Source of the DNA: Panicum virgatum
Taxonomy: Eukaryota; Streptophyta; Magnoliopsida; Poales; Poaceae
Length of the DNA: 64,000 nucleotides
NCBI RefSeq assembly: GCF_016808335.1
Contig: NC_053148.1
Coordinates: forward strand, 1,989,001 to 2,053,000
Reading direction: 5' to 3'
Under the pieces are notes generated by a model. That model did not search any database, was not told the origin of the DNA, and was given only the letters and a program-made list of their open reading frames with translations. Below, piece by piece: positions 48,335-58,877 of the stretch. Position 1 is the stretch's first letter, and each line of letters opens with the position of its first letter. The position numbers were made by a program, and so were the translations under genes.

Positions 48335-48579
48335 GGGTGTGTTTAGTTCGCGAAAAGTTTGCGAAAAAATTGCTGTAGCACGTTTCGGTTTTATTTGGCA
48401 ATTATTGTCCAACCATAGAGTAATTAGTCTCAAAAGATCTGTCTCGTCATTTACAACCAAACTGTGCAATTAATTATATTTTTTAACTACATTTAATACT
48501 CCATGCATATATCGTAAGATTCGATGTGATGTGCGTCAGTTAAAAATTTTGGGAACTTTTCGCGGAACTAAACACAGCC
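48335..48579. mobile_element. TGTTTAGTT-type MITE
   Basis: 245 bp; GGGTGTGTTTAGTTCGCG and CGCGGAACTAAACACAGCC ends; TTA on both sides (48332-48334, 48580-48582). Confidence 0.92.
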
Positions 48580-48644
48580 TTATATCCAGATTCCAGAGCT
48601 ACAGGCATGTGGTTACAGTTCCTGGCTGATCAGTTGATAAACTA

Positions 48645-48883
48645 GCCCTTGTTTAGTTGCATCCAAAATTCCAAAACTTTACAAGATTTTCCATCACATC
48701 GAATCTTTGAATGCATGAAGTATTAAATGTAGCTAGATAAAATAACTAATTACACAGTTTGTCTGTAATTTGCGAGATGAATCTTTTAAGCCTAGTTAAC
48801 CCATGATCGGATAATAATTACCAAATACAAACGAAAGTGCTACAGTACCAAAATTCTAAAAGTTTTCGCAACTAAACAAGGGC
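48645..48883. mobile_element. TGTTTAGTT-type MITE
   Basis: 239 bp; GCCCTTGTTTAGTTGC and GCAACTAAACAAGGGC ends, a perfect 16-bp inverted repeat; CTA on both sides (48642-48644, 48884-48886). Confidence 0.92.
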
Positions 48884-48953
48884 CTAGTAATTGTGATGAT
48901 GAGGTGCACCTGCACCTGCCAATGGTTACTCTGCATTTGGTATACAGGCCGTG

Positions 48954-49301
48954 TTTAGTTGGCGCCCCTGTAAACGCAAAATTTTTTTGCGAGAGAATCT
49001 TGCCAATTTGAAGTACTAAATGAAGTCTATTTACAAAACTTTTTGCACAGATGGGTTGTAAATCGCGAGACAAATCTAACGATGCTAATTAATTCATGAT
49101 TAATCAATAATCAACGGATGGTTACTGTAGCATCACTGTTGCAAATCATGGATTAAGTAGGCTCATTAGATTCGTCTCGCGATTTACAACCCAACCATGC
49201 AAAAAGTTTTGTAAATAGACTTCATTTAGTACTTCGAATTAGCAAGATTCTTTTTCACTTTAATGCGTTTACGGCTTTTTTGCGTTTACGGGGTGGGAAC
49301 T
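48954..49301. mobile_element. TGTTTAGTT-type MITE, palindromic subtype, right end truncated
   Basis: The left end GGCCGTGTTTAGTTGGCGCC is complete. The right end stops at GGGGTGGGAAC, without the expected TAAACACGGCC. Interior matches 23191-23549. Confidence 0.85.
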
Positions 49302-51287
49302 GTCGCAGAAAACTATACAGCTGCCGGCGTGAGGCATGACTTGAAAAGGTTGAGTTTGAACAGTCTCAGTCCATGCCATTCTTGATGAATGATGACTTGA
49401 TGTCTCATTTGCAATTTAGGTATGGACAGACTTGTTTCCCTTGACTTTGTCCCTGAGTCCTAAGGTTAGACCAGAGAGCTGATATGTTCTTGTTCCAATT
49501 CAACCCTTTTATTATTTTGGAATTCCTATTATTTTACCTGTTCACCGTTTTTTGGAGAACACTCAGGAACTCTGCGCAGTATAACATTATAAGGATAGAT
49601 TTTTCTATCTTATGAAACTTGACATACGCCTGGACTGGATGACCTGCCATCCGCATCATGATGAGCTGCTTCTGACCATGCAACATTTGCAAAAATTCTG
49701 ACCGTGCAACATCAGAGGAAATTCTAACCATGCACCATCAGTAGTGCAAGTCTGCAATTTGATGACAGCAAGCACAGCTGCACGAACCATTCCTTTTACG
49801 GGCATGCATATCATAGAAATGTTCCAAAGAATTCAGATGTCCGAAGAAGCAACTGCATGAAGAGTTCGTCTCCGTGAAGAAAAGAACCAGTAGATTATTC
49901 ACCTAAGCAGGGAAGGTATAGCTCCCAGTATAGGATGCTGTTGCCACTGATTGCTAAAAGAGAGAAGGAATATCATAGACTGCGTATTTGTCTCGAGTTC
50001 TTTTGAACTGAACCGCTGCTTCCCTCTGACCCTCCTCCTCACCTCCTGTGCGCCCTTTTAACCAAGTCCCATCAGTGCCTTTTCTAACCCTTTCTTGATT
50101 TCTTCTGTTGGAGATGCACATGCACAACAAGGAACTGCCATTGCATTAGATGTCCTGATGATTGCAGCTCATGAGAAGGTAAACTACCACAGTAGTTCAA
50201 ACGACATCTCGTGATACCTATTAATTCAAAGGCAAAAGGCTAAACTTTAGCATTACCTACCTTTTAAGTTTTCTCTTATCATACTCTTTGCATTACCTCA
50301 GGCAGTCAGGCAGAGTTAATGAGACAGAGTTCGCGCGCACACTTACTGAATGATCGACCTGCGCAGAACGTGTGAACTTATTCGATCATTGTCAACGGTG
50401 GTGATCGACGGATAAATGCAACCTCCAATGAACGGAATCGAATAGCCCCAACAGCGACATGATGAGCCGGCGATCGAACAGCCGATGGACACCAGTATAA
50501 CTGTCGAGAAGAGCAAAGAAGGTTCTTCAGACAGTCAGCCGTGCCCCCAAGTCATTCAGACTTCACCCCAGATAGATGCTGAAAGGCACATCGAATCCGA
50601 GCACAACACCTGTGCAGCGGAGCTCGTTGCAGTTCGGCACCGAGCAAGACAGCAAGCGGCAGGGGAGGGGCTGGGAGGAAGGGTTTGGGTTTTCTTGGCC
50701 AGGTGCTTGACATGTTTTGTGCGTTGCCTGGGCGTGATCAGGACAGGGTCGGCAGGTGTTGGATCTGGAATCTCACTCGCGGCGCAAAGGTGGAGAGGTT
50801 GGCTGGCCCCTATCCTCCCCTTCACTCGCGACCCCGCCTGCGCCAACCATCTTCTTGGAGCTAGATCTGGGCGAGGGGGATCCTTCCTTCTTGGTTGGGA
50901 ACACACCACATGCTCCTCGAGGGCTCCGGCCAAACCTGATCGGGAAACGAGCGGCCGGGATCGCGCGCAGGTGGGCGTTGAGATTCTCGAGTTCCAGTGG
51001 AGCACGCCATCAGATGCTCTGGAGGTCGAATCTGGGCGGCGCATGAGGATCATCTACTTTACACTTGTTCATCTTCTTATCTATGATAATACGAGATGGA
51101 TAAATTTCTTTCTTAGGTGAACCAGATCATCGTCTGGCATGTAAAAAAGAAAGATTCAGATGACAGCAACCCTTGTGGCCACAACGCCACAACTGTAGCA
51201 CAATGCGCAGAGCCACAGGCACAGGCGTCCGGCCGGAGTCCCCGAACGCCGCGCCCCGCCGGCGGCGACACGCAGCCGGTCATCATA
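49302..51287. other. Unassigned stretch with one 211-codon ORF
   Basis: A plus-strand ORF at 50485-51120 starts with ATG and begins MDTSITVEKSKEGSSDSQ, but its second half is low in complexity and no domain is recognised; competing frames overlap it. 49670-49740 has a short degenerate direct repeat (ACCATGCAACAT, GACCGTGCAACAT, ACCATGCACCAT). No supported gene. Confidence 0.3.
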
Positions 51288-51518
51288 GGCCCTGTTTAGT
51301 TCCAAAAATTTTCAAAATCCTCCGTCACATCGAATTTTTGGACACATACATGGATCATTAAATATAGTTTTAAAAAAATAACTAATTGCACAGTTTAGCT
51401 GTAAATAATGAGATAAATTTTTAAGCCTAATTAGTCTATAATTGGATACTAATTACAAATAAAAACAAAAGTGCTACAGTAGCCAAATCCAAAAAATTTC
51501 GCAAACTAAACACGCCCT
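51288..51518. mobile_element. TGTTTAGTT-type MITE
   Basis: 231 bp; GGCCCTGTTTAGTTCC left, AAACTAAACACGCCC right; ATA on both sides (51285-51287, 51519-51521). Confidence 0.85.
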
Positions 51519-51679
51519 ATAATTTAACTAGCACCCGAGCGGCGCCACCCGGGGGAGCCGCGCCGCGCGCTGTCACCAACCCCCGGGACCCCAGTCGGGC
51601 TCGAGAACAAAACCAACAGGTTGCCCAGAAATGAATGCGCAGACGCTAGAAAGACATAACCCAGATTGGGCTGGACAAA

Positions 51680-52763
51680 ATAAACCGAGAACCGAGGACC
51701 GAACCGAATTTACCGAGAACCGGCACCGAAAGAATCGGAACCGAAAAAGTTCGGTTCCATGACTGGAGGAATCGAAGTTTCTCGGTATTTTCGGTTCTTG
51801 GGCTCGGTTCCCCGAAGAACCGAATTTTGACCCATTTAGACTGTTAGGCCCAATATGTCACCACTTCACCAGCCCAGCCCAACTAGAAACCCTAGGTTTA
51901 ACCCTCAGCCGGCTAGCCCTAACCCAATCCCCCAACCCCATCCCGATTCCACCCGAGTCCCTGACCCCGCCGCCCGACCCCAACCCGGCGACGACGACCC
52001 AACGCACCAGCCGCGCCGGCGCGCCGCCACCCGGCCAGGTGGCCAGCGCCCAGCGGCCACCCTGCCCTACCCCGACGGCCGATGCTCCAGCCGCCACCCC
52101 GCTTGACTCCGACGGCCGACGCTCCACGCTCTAGTTGATCCGCCACCCGGCCAGTGCCCGACCCCGATGCCCGGCGTCCGGCATCCGGGCCCCTACCCCC
52201 TGCCCAGTGCGGCCTGCGGCGCTGCGGCCGCTGCCCCTCCAGGCCTCCCGCGCTCGCGTCCGGCCGCCCTGCCCGGCTGCCCCAGTGCTCCGACCGTCCA
52301 GCGTGCGCCTGCTCCAGCCTTCAGTGCTCCTGCTCGGTTGATCCGGTCATCTTCCACAAGCAAGACCACAATGGCGACATCAATTGCATCCTGCAATGTA
52401 AGTGCATGACTGAGATTGACCGTCTGATGTGGGGAACTAGGGATTTGATAACTTATCCATTTTTTCCAGATGTATGAGGAGGATCTGGAGCACCAGATGA
52501 GTGAATGGACTGCTATGCATTCCGGGACTGATGGAAATTTTAAGGATGACAAGGCTGATGGAGGTGCAGAGAAGGAGGTCATTGATCTAGAAGTTGGAGA
52601 GGGGAAGAAGGGAAAGCAGATCGCATCCAAATTAGATGTGTGGGACCACTACACCAAAATCTATGACGAAGGTCAGTTGGTTAAGGGACAATGCAAGTAT
52701 CGCAACACTCAAATCGCAGCACATCCGGTTCACAATGGCGCATCCGGTTCACCAAAATTTTAG
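51680..52763 (+). pseudogene. hAT (Ac-like) transposon 5' fragment with BED zinc-finger remnant
   Basis: 51690-51840 is packed with ACCGAAC/GAACCGA words in both orientations, as in hAT subterminal regions. At 52470-52763 a frame of 97 codons contains VWDHYTKIYDEGQLVKGQCK followed by NTQIAAHPVHNG, the BED-type DNA-binding finger of hAT transposases. One zinc cysteine is lost (CKYRN where CKYCN is usual). The frame starts after a CCAG acceptor-like site. The catalytic domain is missing; the sequence decays just before the MULE at 52831. Confidence 0.7.
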
Positions 52764-53014
52764 CTGCGTAAACATCCCGAATGCCCAGCCCGACAGCCCA
52801 ACACAACAACTTGGCTTCTACTAAAAAAAAGGGTTTTTTTGTCTACAGGACACTGCGAAAACACTATTTTGTGCGCTGCACACTCTCATTGTTGAAATAG
52901 TCTGCAGCCCACCGTGACTTCTAAATTTTGTGCGCTGCACATTGCTCCTATTAAACTAGTCATTTGCAATATGGAAGGAGAGAGAACAGACCCTAAAAAG
53001 ACTAAAATGCCCCC

Positions 53015-53972
53015 GTGACCGTAACCCCTTATCCATTCGTCTCGCACACGGACGCCTCTGCTCCCCACCCCACCCTGACCCTTATCCCTTCGCGAGCTCA
53101 CGCGGACGCCTCGTCAACTCCGCCCCTGACCCGGCGGCGGCCAGCACGCCCGCCCGTGGGCGCGTGCCCGCGACGGCCACCACGCACAAGCACACCGCGC
53201 CCCTGGGCCTGCACGCGGAGCCCGCGCGCGCGTCCGCTGGCGCGTCTGGGACGGCGGCGGTGGCCTGCACGCGGGTCCGGGACTGCAGCGGCGGCCAGCA
53301 CGCGGATCCGGAGCCCCCGCGCGCGTGTCCGGGTCTCCGGGGCGGCGGCGGCGGCCTGCACGTGGATCCCGCGCGGCCCCCTCGACGACGCAGTCTGCAC
53401 CCCCTCGCTCCCAGGTAGTGGTGCTCTGCCCCTTCCGATTTCGCGTCTAGTTCTTTCGTGATTTTGTGGATTCCGCGCCTAGTTATTTTGTGATTCCGCG
53501 CCTAGTTCTCGCATGTAGCTCGCGGTAATGCAGATTCTGTGGATGCGGCGTTAGTGGCCCTGATTCGATCGGTGGATTTTTTTGCTAGGTTTGATTGCTC
53601 TCGATTTTGGGGGCTGGGATTATCGGCGATTTGGTGGATTATCGGCGATTTGCACTAGGTCTGATTGCTCTCGATTTGGGGGGCGGGGATTCGATGGGTG
53701 GATTCTACTTAAGGCCATGAGAAGTTTACTCCTCACCTAAACATGAACTGTTCTGGTGGCTTTGTTTACAGCTTGGTCTGATGTCGTCGCATCGATCCCC
53801 AATTTCCCGACGTGGTGTGGGGCGGCTACACAGCACCGGGTCTCCGACGAAAGCACTGGATTTGTCATGGGTTCCAGATGGGTAAGTTAAGGTCACTCTT
53901 GCTGTCATTGAAGTTGTAGCGTTCATGATTGCTGTTGGGTTCATCCTTGTCTGTTCTTTTTTGTTTTGTAGG
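53015..53972 (+). promoter_or_regulatory. MULE transposase promoter, GC-rich leader and leader intron
   Basis: 53040-53415 is GC-rich. A CAG|GTAGTG donor at about 53413 and the TTTTGTAG|G acceptor at 53971 bound a probable leader intron just upstream of the ATG. A downstream CDS exon is not visible in the GC-rich part. Confidence 0.5.
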
Positions 53973-56859
53973 ATGGACCGCAACACAGCTTGTAGATTTG
54001 CCATCCGCATCCCTAGCTATCAGGAGCATGGTACACATGTGATTCATGCCACCTGCAATAAGAACTGGGTTCGTGATAAGGATACAATTTCATGGATGGA
54101 TTTCTATGCTGACTTAGATGCTGAGATAAAGCGAAGCAGTGCCCAAACTTTATCGGTGAGCTTTTGGGACAAGGTTGCATGTGAGTATAGCGACATTGAT
54201 TCTGATTCCTCATTGCTTGCTGCAATTGATATGTATTGGGACATTAGACGGCTTCCTGTGGTAGTTTCAGTCATTAACCAGCCCAATCATAATAGCAGTT
54301 TATGTAGTGAAGTTGATATTGTTGATATGAAATCAAATCAGCTTTTGATATGCAGCACTGAAATCAAATCAGATCTAGTTGACAGTGCACCTGATCTTGT
54401 TACTAATGAGACTAATTATCCTGATTTTCGTACCAATGATCCTTGGGGTGAAAATGATGAAATAGAGTACGTTGGAGTAGATGATGAGCCTGTTGAGCCT
54501 GCTGAACCTGCTTCTAACATTGGCTTTGATTACATTCCTGACACTGATGAAGAAGATAATGATGACTGTGCTATTGATGATGAGGAAAGTTGTGATGTGG
54601 TTGAGCATATAACTGACTTAGAAAACACCAAGATTGCTGTTGGGGTGACATTTGAAGATAGAGACACTTTCATGAGAGCTATTAGACAGTATGCTATTCT
54701 GAATGAGGTTGAAATTGTAGCTCGTTATAATGAAGCAAGGAGGTATAGAGGATATTGTAAAGCCAAGAAGTGCAAGTGGAGAATACATGTATCACAACTG
54801 CAGGATGAAAGGACATGTCAGATTAAGAAGATGCCTAACAAGCATTATTGCAAGAGCACAAGTAAAGTACAGAATAATTGCATGGCTAATCAATTCTGGG
54901 TTAGGGATAGAGTAATCCAATATCCCACAATTGGAGTTTCTGCTTTGAAGAACAAGTTGGAGGAGAAGTACTTGATCAAGTTGTCATACTGGATTGTCTA
55001 CAATGGCAGGGGGTTAGCACTTGATGAGGTCTTGGGAAAATGGGAGGATAGTTTTGACTATGCTTTTGCATTCAAGGCAGAGATAGAGAGAAAGGCCCTG
55101 GCAGCATAGTAGAGATAGATTGTGAAAAGGTTGGGTCCAATATGAGATTTAGTAAGATGTTTGTTGCTTTGAGGACATGTATTGATGGATTCAAAAATGG
55201 GTGCAGACCATATTTGGGCATTGACTCCACTACTCTTACTGGAAGGTGGAAGGGGCAGCTAGCTGCAGCTATAGGCATTGATGGACATAACTGGATGTTT
55301 CCCGTGGCATATGGTGTATTTGGATCAGAGACACAAGATAATTGGGGCTGGTTCATGAACAAGCTTGCAATGGCAATTGGATCTCCACCTGGACTTGTCA
55401 TTTCAACTGATGCTGGGAAAGGTATTGACATAGCATTGACAAAAGTCTTCACCAATGGTGTAGAGCATAGGGAATGCATGAGGCATCTTTACAAACATTT
55501 TAAGAAGCGATATCGTGGAAAGATCTTTGAAAAGAACCTCTGGCCAGCTGCAAGAGCTTACAGGAAGGACATATTTGACAATCACTATAACATCATGAAG
55601 GCATCATCCACAAAAGCAATGAAATGGATTGAGGACAATCACAAGCACTTATGGGCAAGATGTTATTTCTCTACAGCTAGCAAGTGTGACTATGTGACCA
55701 ATAACATTGCTGAAGCCTTCAATAACTGGATAAAACATGACAAGTCACTGCCTGTGATAGAACTGATGGATACAATTAGACAAAAAATCATGGAGAAATT
55801 GTATCAAAGAAGAACTCTAGCCATGAAGTTGACTAGTAAAGTGCTGCCACACATAATAAAGTCTCTCAATGCAAAGAGTAGAGGACTGGTTGGATATTCA
55901 ATCCACAAAGGTGTTGGTCACATGGCAGAGATCAGTGGTGTTTATAGGGATTTGACACCTTGGAGACATACTGTTAATTTGGAACAAAGAACTTGCATAT
56001 GTAAGAGATGGCAGCTCACTGGACTCCCATGTAATCATGCAATCAGTTTGATATGCTCTTATAGGGGTCTAGAGTTGGAGGATTTATGTCGACAGCTGCT
56101 ACTTTGTGTCAAAGTTCAAATCAGCATATGAAGGTTGGATGGAACCAATACCAGACAAGAGTATGTGGCCTCAAGTACAACTAGAATTCAAGTTGTGGCC
56201 TCCAGTACTCAAGAGGGCAGCAGGTAGACCAAGGAGTAGGAGAATAAAATCAGTTGCTGAGGGTGGTAGCAAGAAAAGAAAGAGATGCAAGAGATGTGGT
56301 CAGTTGGGACATATGCAAAAAACTTGCAATGAGACAGTGTATGACTCAGATGATCCACCTCCTGCACAACCAAAACCAAACAGTAACAAAGCCAAGAAGG
56401 AGAAAGTAGCAGCCAGCACAAGCACACCTAAAAATAAGAGGACCAAGAAGGAGAAAGTAGCAGCCAGCACAAGCACACCTAAAAATAAGAGGACCAAGAA
56501 GGAGAAAGTAGCAACCAGCACAAACACACCTAAAAATAAGAAGACCAAGAAGCAAGTGAACACAAAAGTAGGAGCCAGCCCAAGTACACTAGAGAAGCTG
56601 CTACATGCACCATCAACACCAACTAGCCCATTTGATCTAAACTGTAGTCCTGGAGCACTAACTAGGAGGTAAACATCCAGACTTTATTCTCCTACTCCTT
56701 CACTGCAATGCACCATCTATACCATTTTCTAATATCAATATCCAGACTTATGTTTTTTCCCTAATCTTTGTTTTCTTTCACAGCCGAGCTAGGAGAATTG
56801 CAGTGGAGGAGGCTGAGGTGCATGGAACAATGGCACTTGACTATCTAATGAATGCCTGA
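53973..56859 (+). pseudogene. MULE transposase (MuDR-type), two frameshifts
   Basis: Catalyses cut-and-paste of the element. The start ATG at 53973 follows directly on a splice acceptor (TTTTGTAG|G). Order of parts: an acidic N-terminal region; a MuDR DNA-binding domain (about 54600-54900); the MULE catalytic domain with Asp in GIDSTTLTG (about 55220) and Asp in ISTDAGKGI; a SWIM zinc finger (CICKRWQLTGLPCNHA, about 55995-56040); and a CX2CX4HX4C knuckle (CKRCGQLGHMQKTC). After the knuckle come three copies of a Lys-rich repeat (KKEKVAASTSTPKNKRT). A short last exon 56784-56859 follows the intron 56669-56783 and ends LDYLMNA. One-base frameshifts near 55095 and 56082 break an otherwise continuous frame. 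Confidence 0.9.
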
Positions 56860-57478
56860 TGCGTGTGGTTGTTTGTTTGTAATTTTTAATGGCAATTAGA
56901 TCCCTAAATGGACTTGTAATGGCACTGCAACTTGCATCACGAACTGGCATCCAGTCAACATCTTTTGGCATGCCAAATTGATGTAATTTGGGACATGTTG
57001 TCTCCTCAAATATGTTGACTGGACTTGTAATGGCACTGCAACTTGCATCATGAACTTGCATCCTTACAATTACGATATGCTAGTCAATTATTGTACATAT
57101 ATTGTCTCCTCAAATATGTTGACCGGATGCTGTGGCTGCAAGACGAGGTAATGGCTTCAGAATGCTCTTTTAGACAACCAGGGGCATTTTAGTCTTTTTA
57201 TGGCCTGTTCTTTCTCCTTCCATATTGCAAATGACTAGTTTAATAGGAGCAATGTGCATCGCACAAAATTTAGAAGTCACGGTGGGCTGCAGACTATTTC
57301 AATAATGAAAGTGTGCAGCGCACAAAATAGTGTTTTCGTAGTGTACTGTAGACAAAAAACCCAAAAAAAAACTTCGCCCCACCTACCATGGTGAGGCTGA
57401 CATGACATGTAACGGTAGCAGAGCCGCGGCCCCGGCGCCACCCCCAGAGCTGCGTTGAAATCCTATGCCGCCCACCGC

Positions 57479-57751
57479 GGCTGTGTTCAGTTCCCATAAA
57501 ATTTCCAAACTTGTCAAACTCTCCATCACATCGAAACATTAAATATAGAAAATGAACGATGCATGGAGTACTAAATGTAGATAAATAAAAAAATAATTGC
57601 ATAGTTTTGATGTACGTTGCGAGACGAATCTTTTGAGCCTAGTTAGGTCATGGTAGGACAATATTTACCACAAACAAACGAAAAGTGTTACAGTGTGCTA
57701 CAGTGCATTTTTTAGCACTACATTGTTTTTTTTAGGGAAGTAAACACAGCC
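57479..57751. mobile_element. TGTTTAGTT-type MITE
   Basis: 273 bp; GGCTGTGTTCAGTTCCC left, GGGAAGTAAACACAGCC right; CGC on both sides (57476-57478, 57752-57754). Confidence 0.88.
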
Positions 57752-58203
57752 CGCGACGAGTCCGAATATCTTGGGGTTCCAATTCCAATTTCCAACGCTC
57801 GTGGCCGCGGCACCTGCGCGGACGGACGCCGGAGAAAGCAACGAAAGAAGATGCTTGGTGAGGTACAAGGGAGCGGGCGAAGCAGCCGAGCCGGCGACGA
57901 GGCCGCCGACTAGCCGCTCCTTTCCCGGCGGGCTAAACAAGTAGCACGTCTCCGATGAGGCGATGATGCGGATGCAGCCGCGATGGGCTCGAATACCGTC
58001 CTCTCCTCGTCGCCGCCGTGCCCGTCTTGGCTTTGGGTTTGTCTTGTTGGTGCCCGAGCAGAATCTTGGAAAGCACCTTTTCCCCCTCTCGGGAGTCAGG
58101 AAAGCTCAGGCACAAATGGAACCACACCGCTCGAGGATTCCAGTAGATTGCTGATAACTTTTTCAAAGCGAAAGAAAGAGAGGAGGAAGAATCACAGCAA
58201 CAG

Positions 58204-58470
58204 GGGCTGTGTTTAGATCCCTGGAAAACTGGTAGAAAAAGTCACATTGGACACTGTAGCATATTATAGCACTTTTTGTTTATTTGTGGTAAATATTGTC
58301 CTACTATGACCTAAATAGGCTCAAAAGATTCGTCTCGCAACGTACATCAAAACTATGCAATTAGTTTTTTTATTTAATTACATTTAGTACTCCATACATA
58401 AGTCATTTGCTATATTTAATGTTTCGATGTGATTTTGATGTGATGGAAAGTTTAGGGATCTAAACACACC
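58204..58470. mobile_element. TGTTTAGTT-type MITE
   Basis: About 267 bp; GGGCTGTGTTTAGATCCC left, GGGATCTAAACACACC right; CAG on both sides (58201-58203, 58471-58473). The body is the inverse of 57479-57751. Between the two MITEs and from here to 58877 no gene is seen. Confidence 0.82.
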
Positions 58471-58847
58471 CAGACAAGATTTTAAGAACCATTTTTTTCC
58501 TGAATTGTTGTCCTTCCGGTCTGAAGAAGAAACAAATGAAACAACAATGGACATGTATCCCATAGACACAGCTGAATTTTACTTGAAAAACAAAATGAAA
58601 CTAGACAAGAGTTGCAGGGAAACTCAAGTGTTCCTTCTTATTTCCCAAGAAAAAAAAGGCGAACAGTGGACAACTGACGCGTTCGGAATAAAAAAGTGGC
58701 GCCAAGAACTCCGGCGACGACGAGACACCCGACTGCTACGACCATGACACGATACAACACCGGGCGGAGGGTTAGGTTACCAACGCCGGCCGGCGACTGA
58801 AACACTTGCTGGCGTTCCGACTTGTTTCGCCAGGGACATACATGGGA

Positions 58848-58871
58848 GCTGCTGCTGCTGCTGCTGCTGCT
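58848..58871 (-). repeat. (CAG)8 in the ADC 3' UTR
   Basis: Eight perfect triplets (GCT on the plus strand), starting six bases past the ADC stop codon. Confidence 0.95.
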
Positions 58872-58877
58872 TCGTCG

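Larger units (their letters stand above)
52831..57362 (+). mobile_element. Formerly autonomous Mutator-like element (MULE)
   Basis: 4532 bp. TIRs are about 183 bp (52831-53014 and 57181-57362), start GGGTTTTTT(T)GTCTACAG, and are very similar to each other. The 9-bp flank is TAAAAAAAA versus AAAAAAAAA (8 of 9). It carries a transposase gene with a 5'-leader intron. Near the right end, about 56905-57120 contains two copies of a roughly 105-bp unit (GGACTTGTAATGGCACTGCA). Confidence 0.92.

Noticed and set aside
50485..51120. 211-codon plus-strand gene
   Set aside because: The first 50 residues look protein-like but the remainder is unstructured by composition, with overlapping frames and no family; noted only as an ORF.
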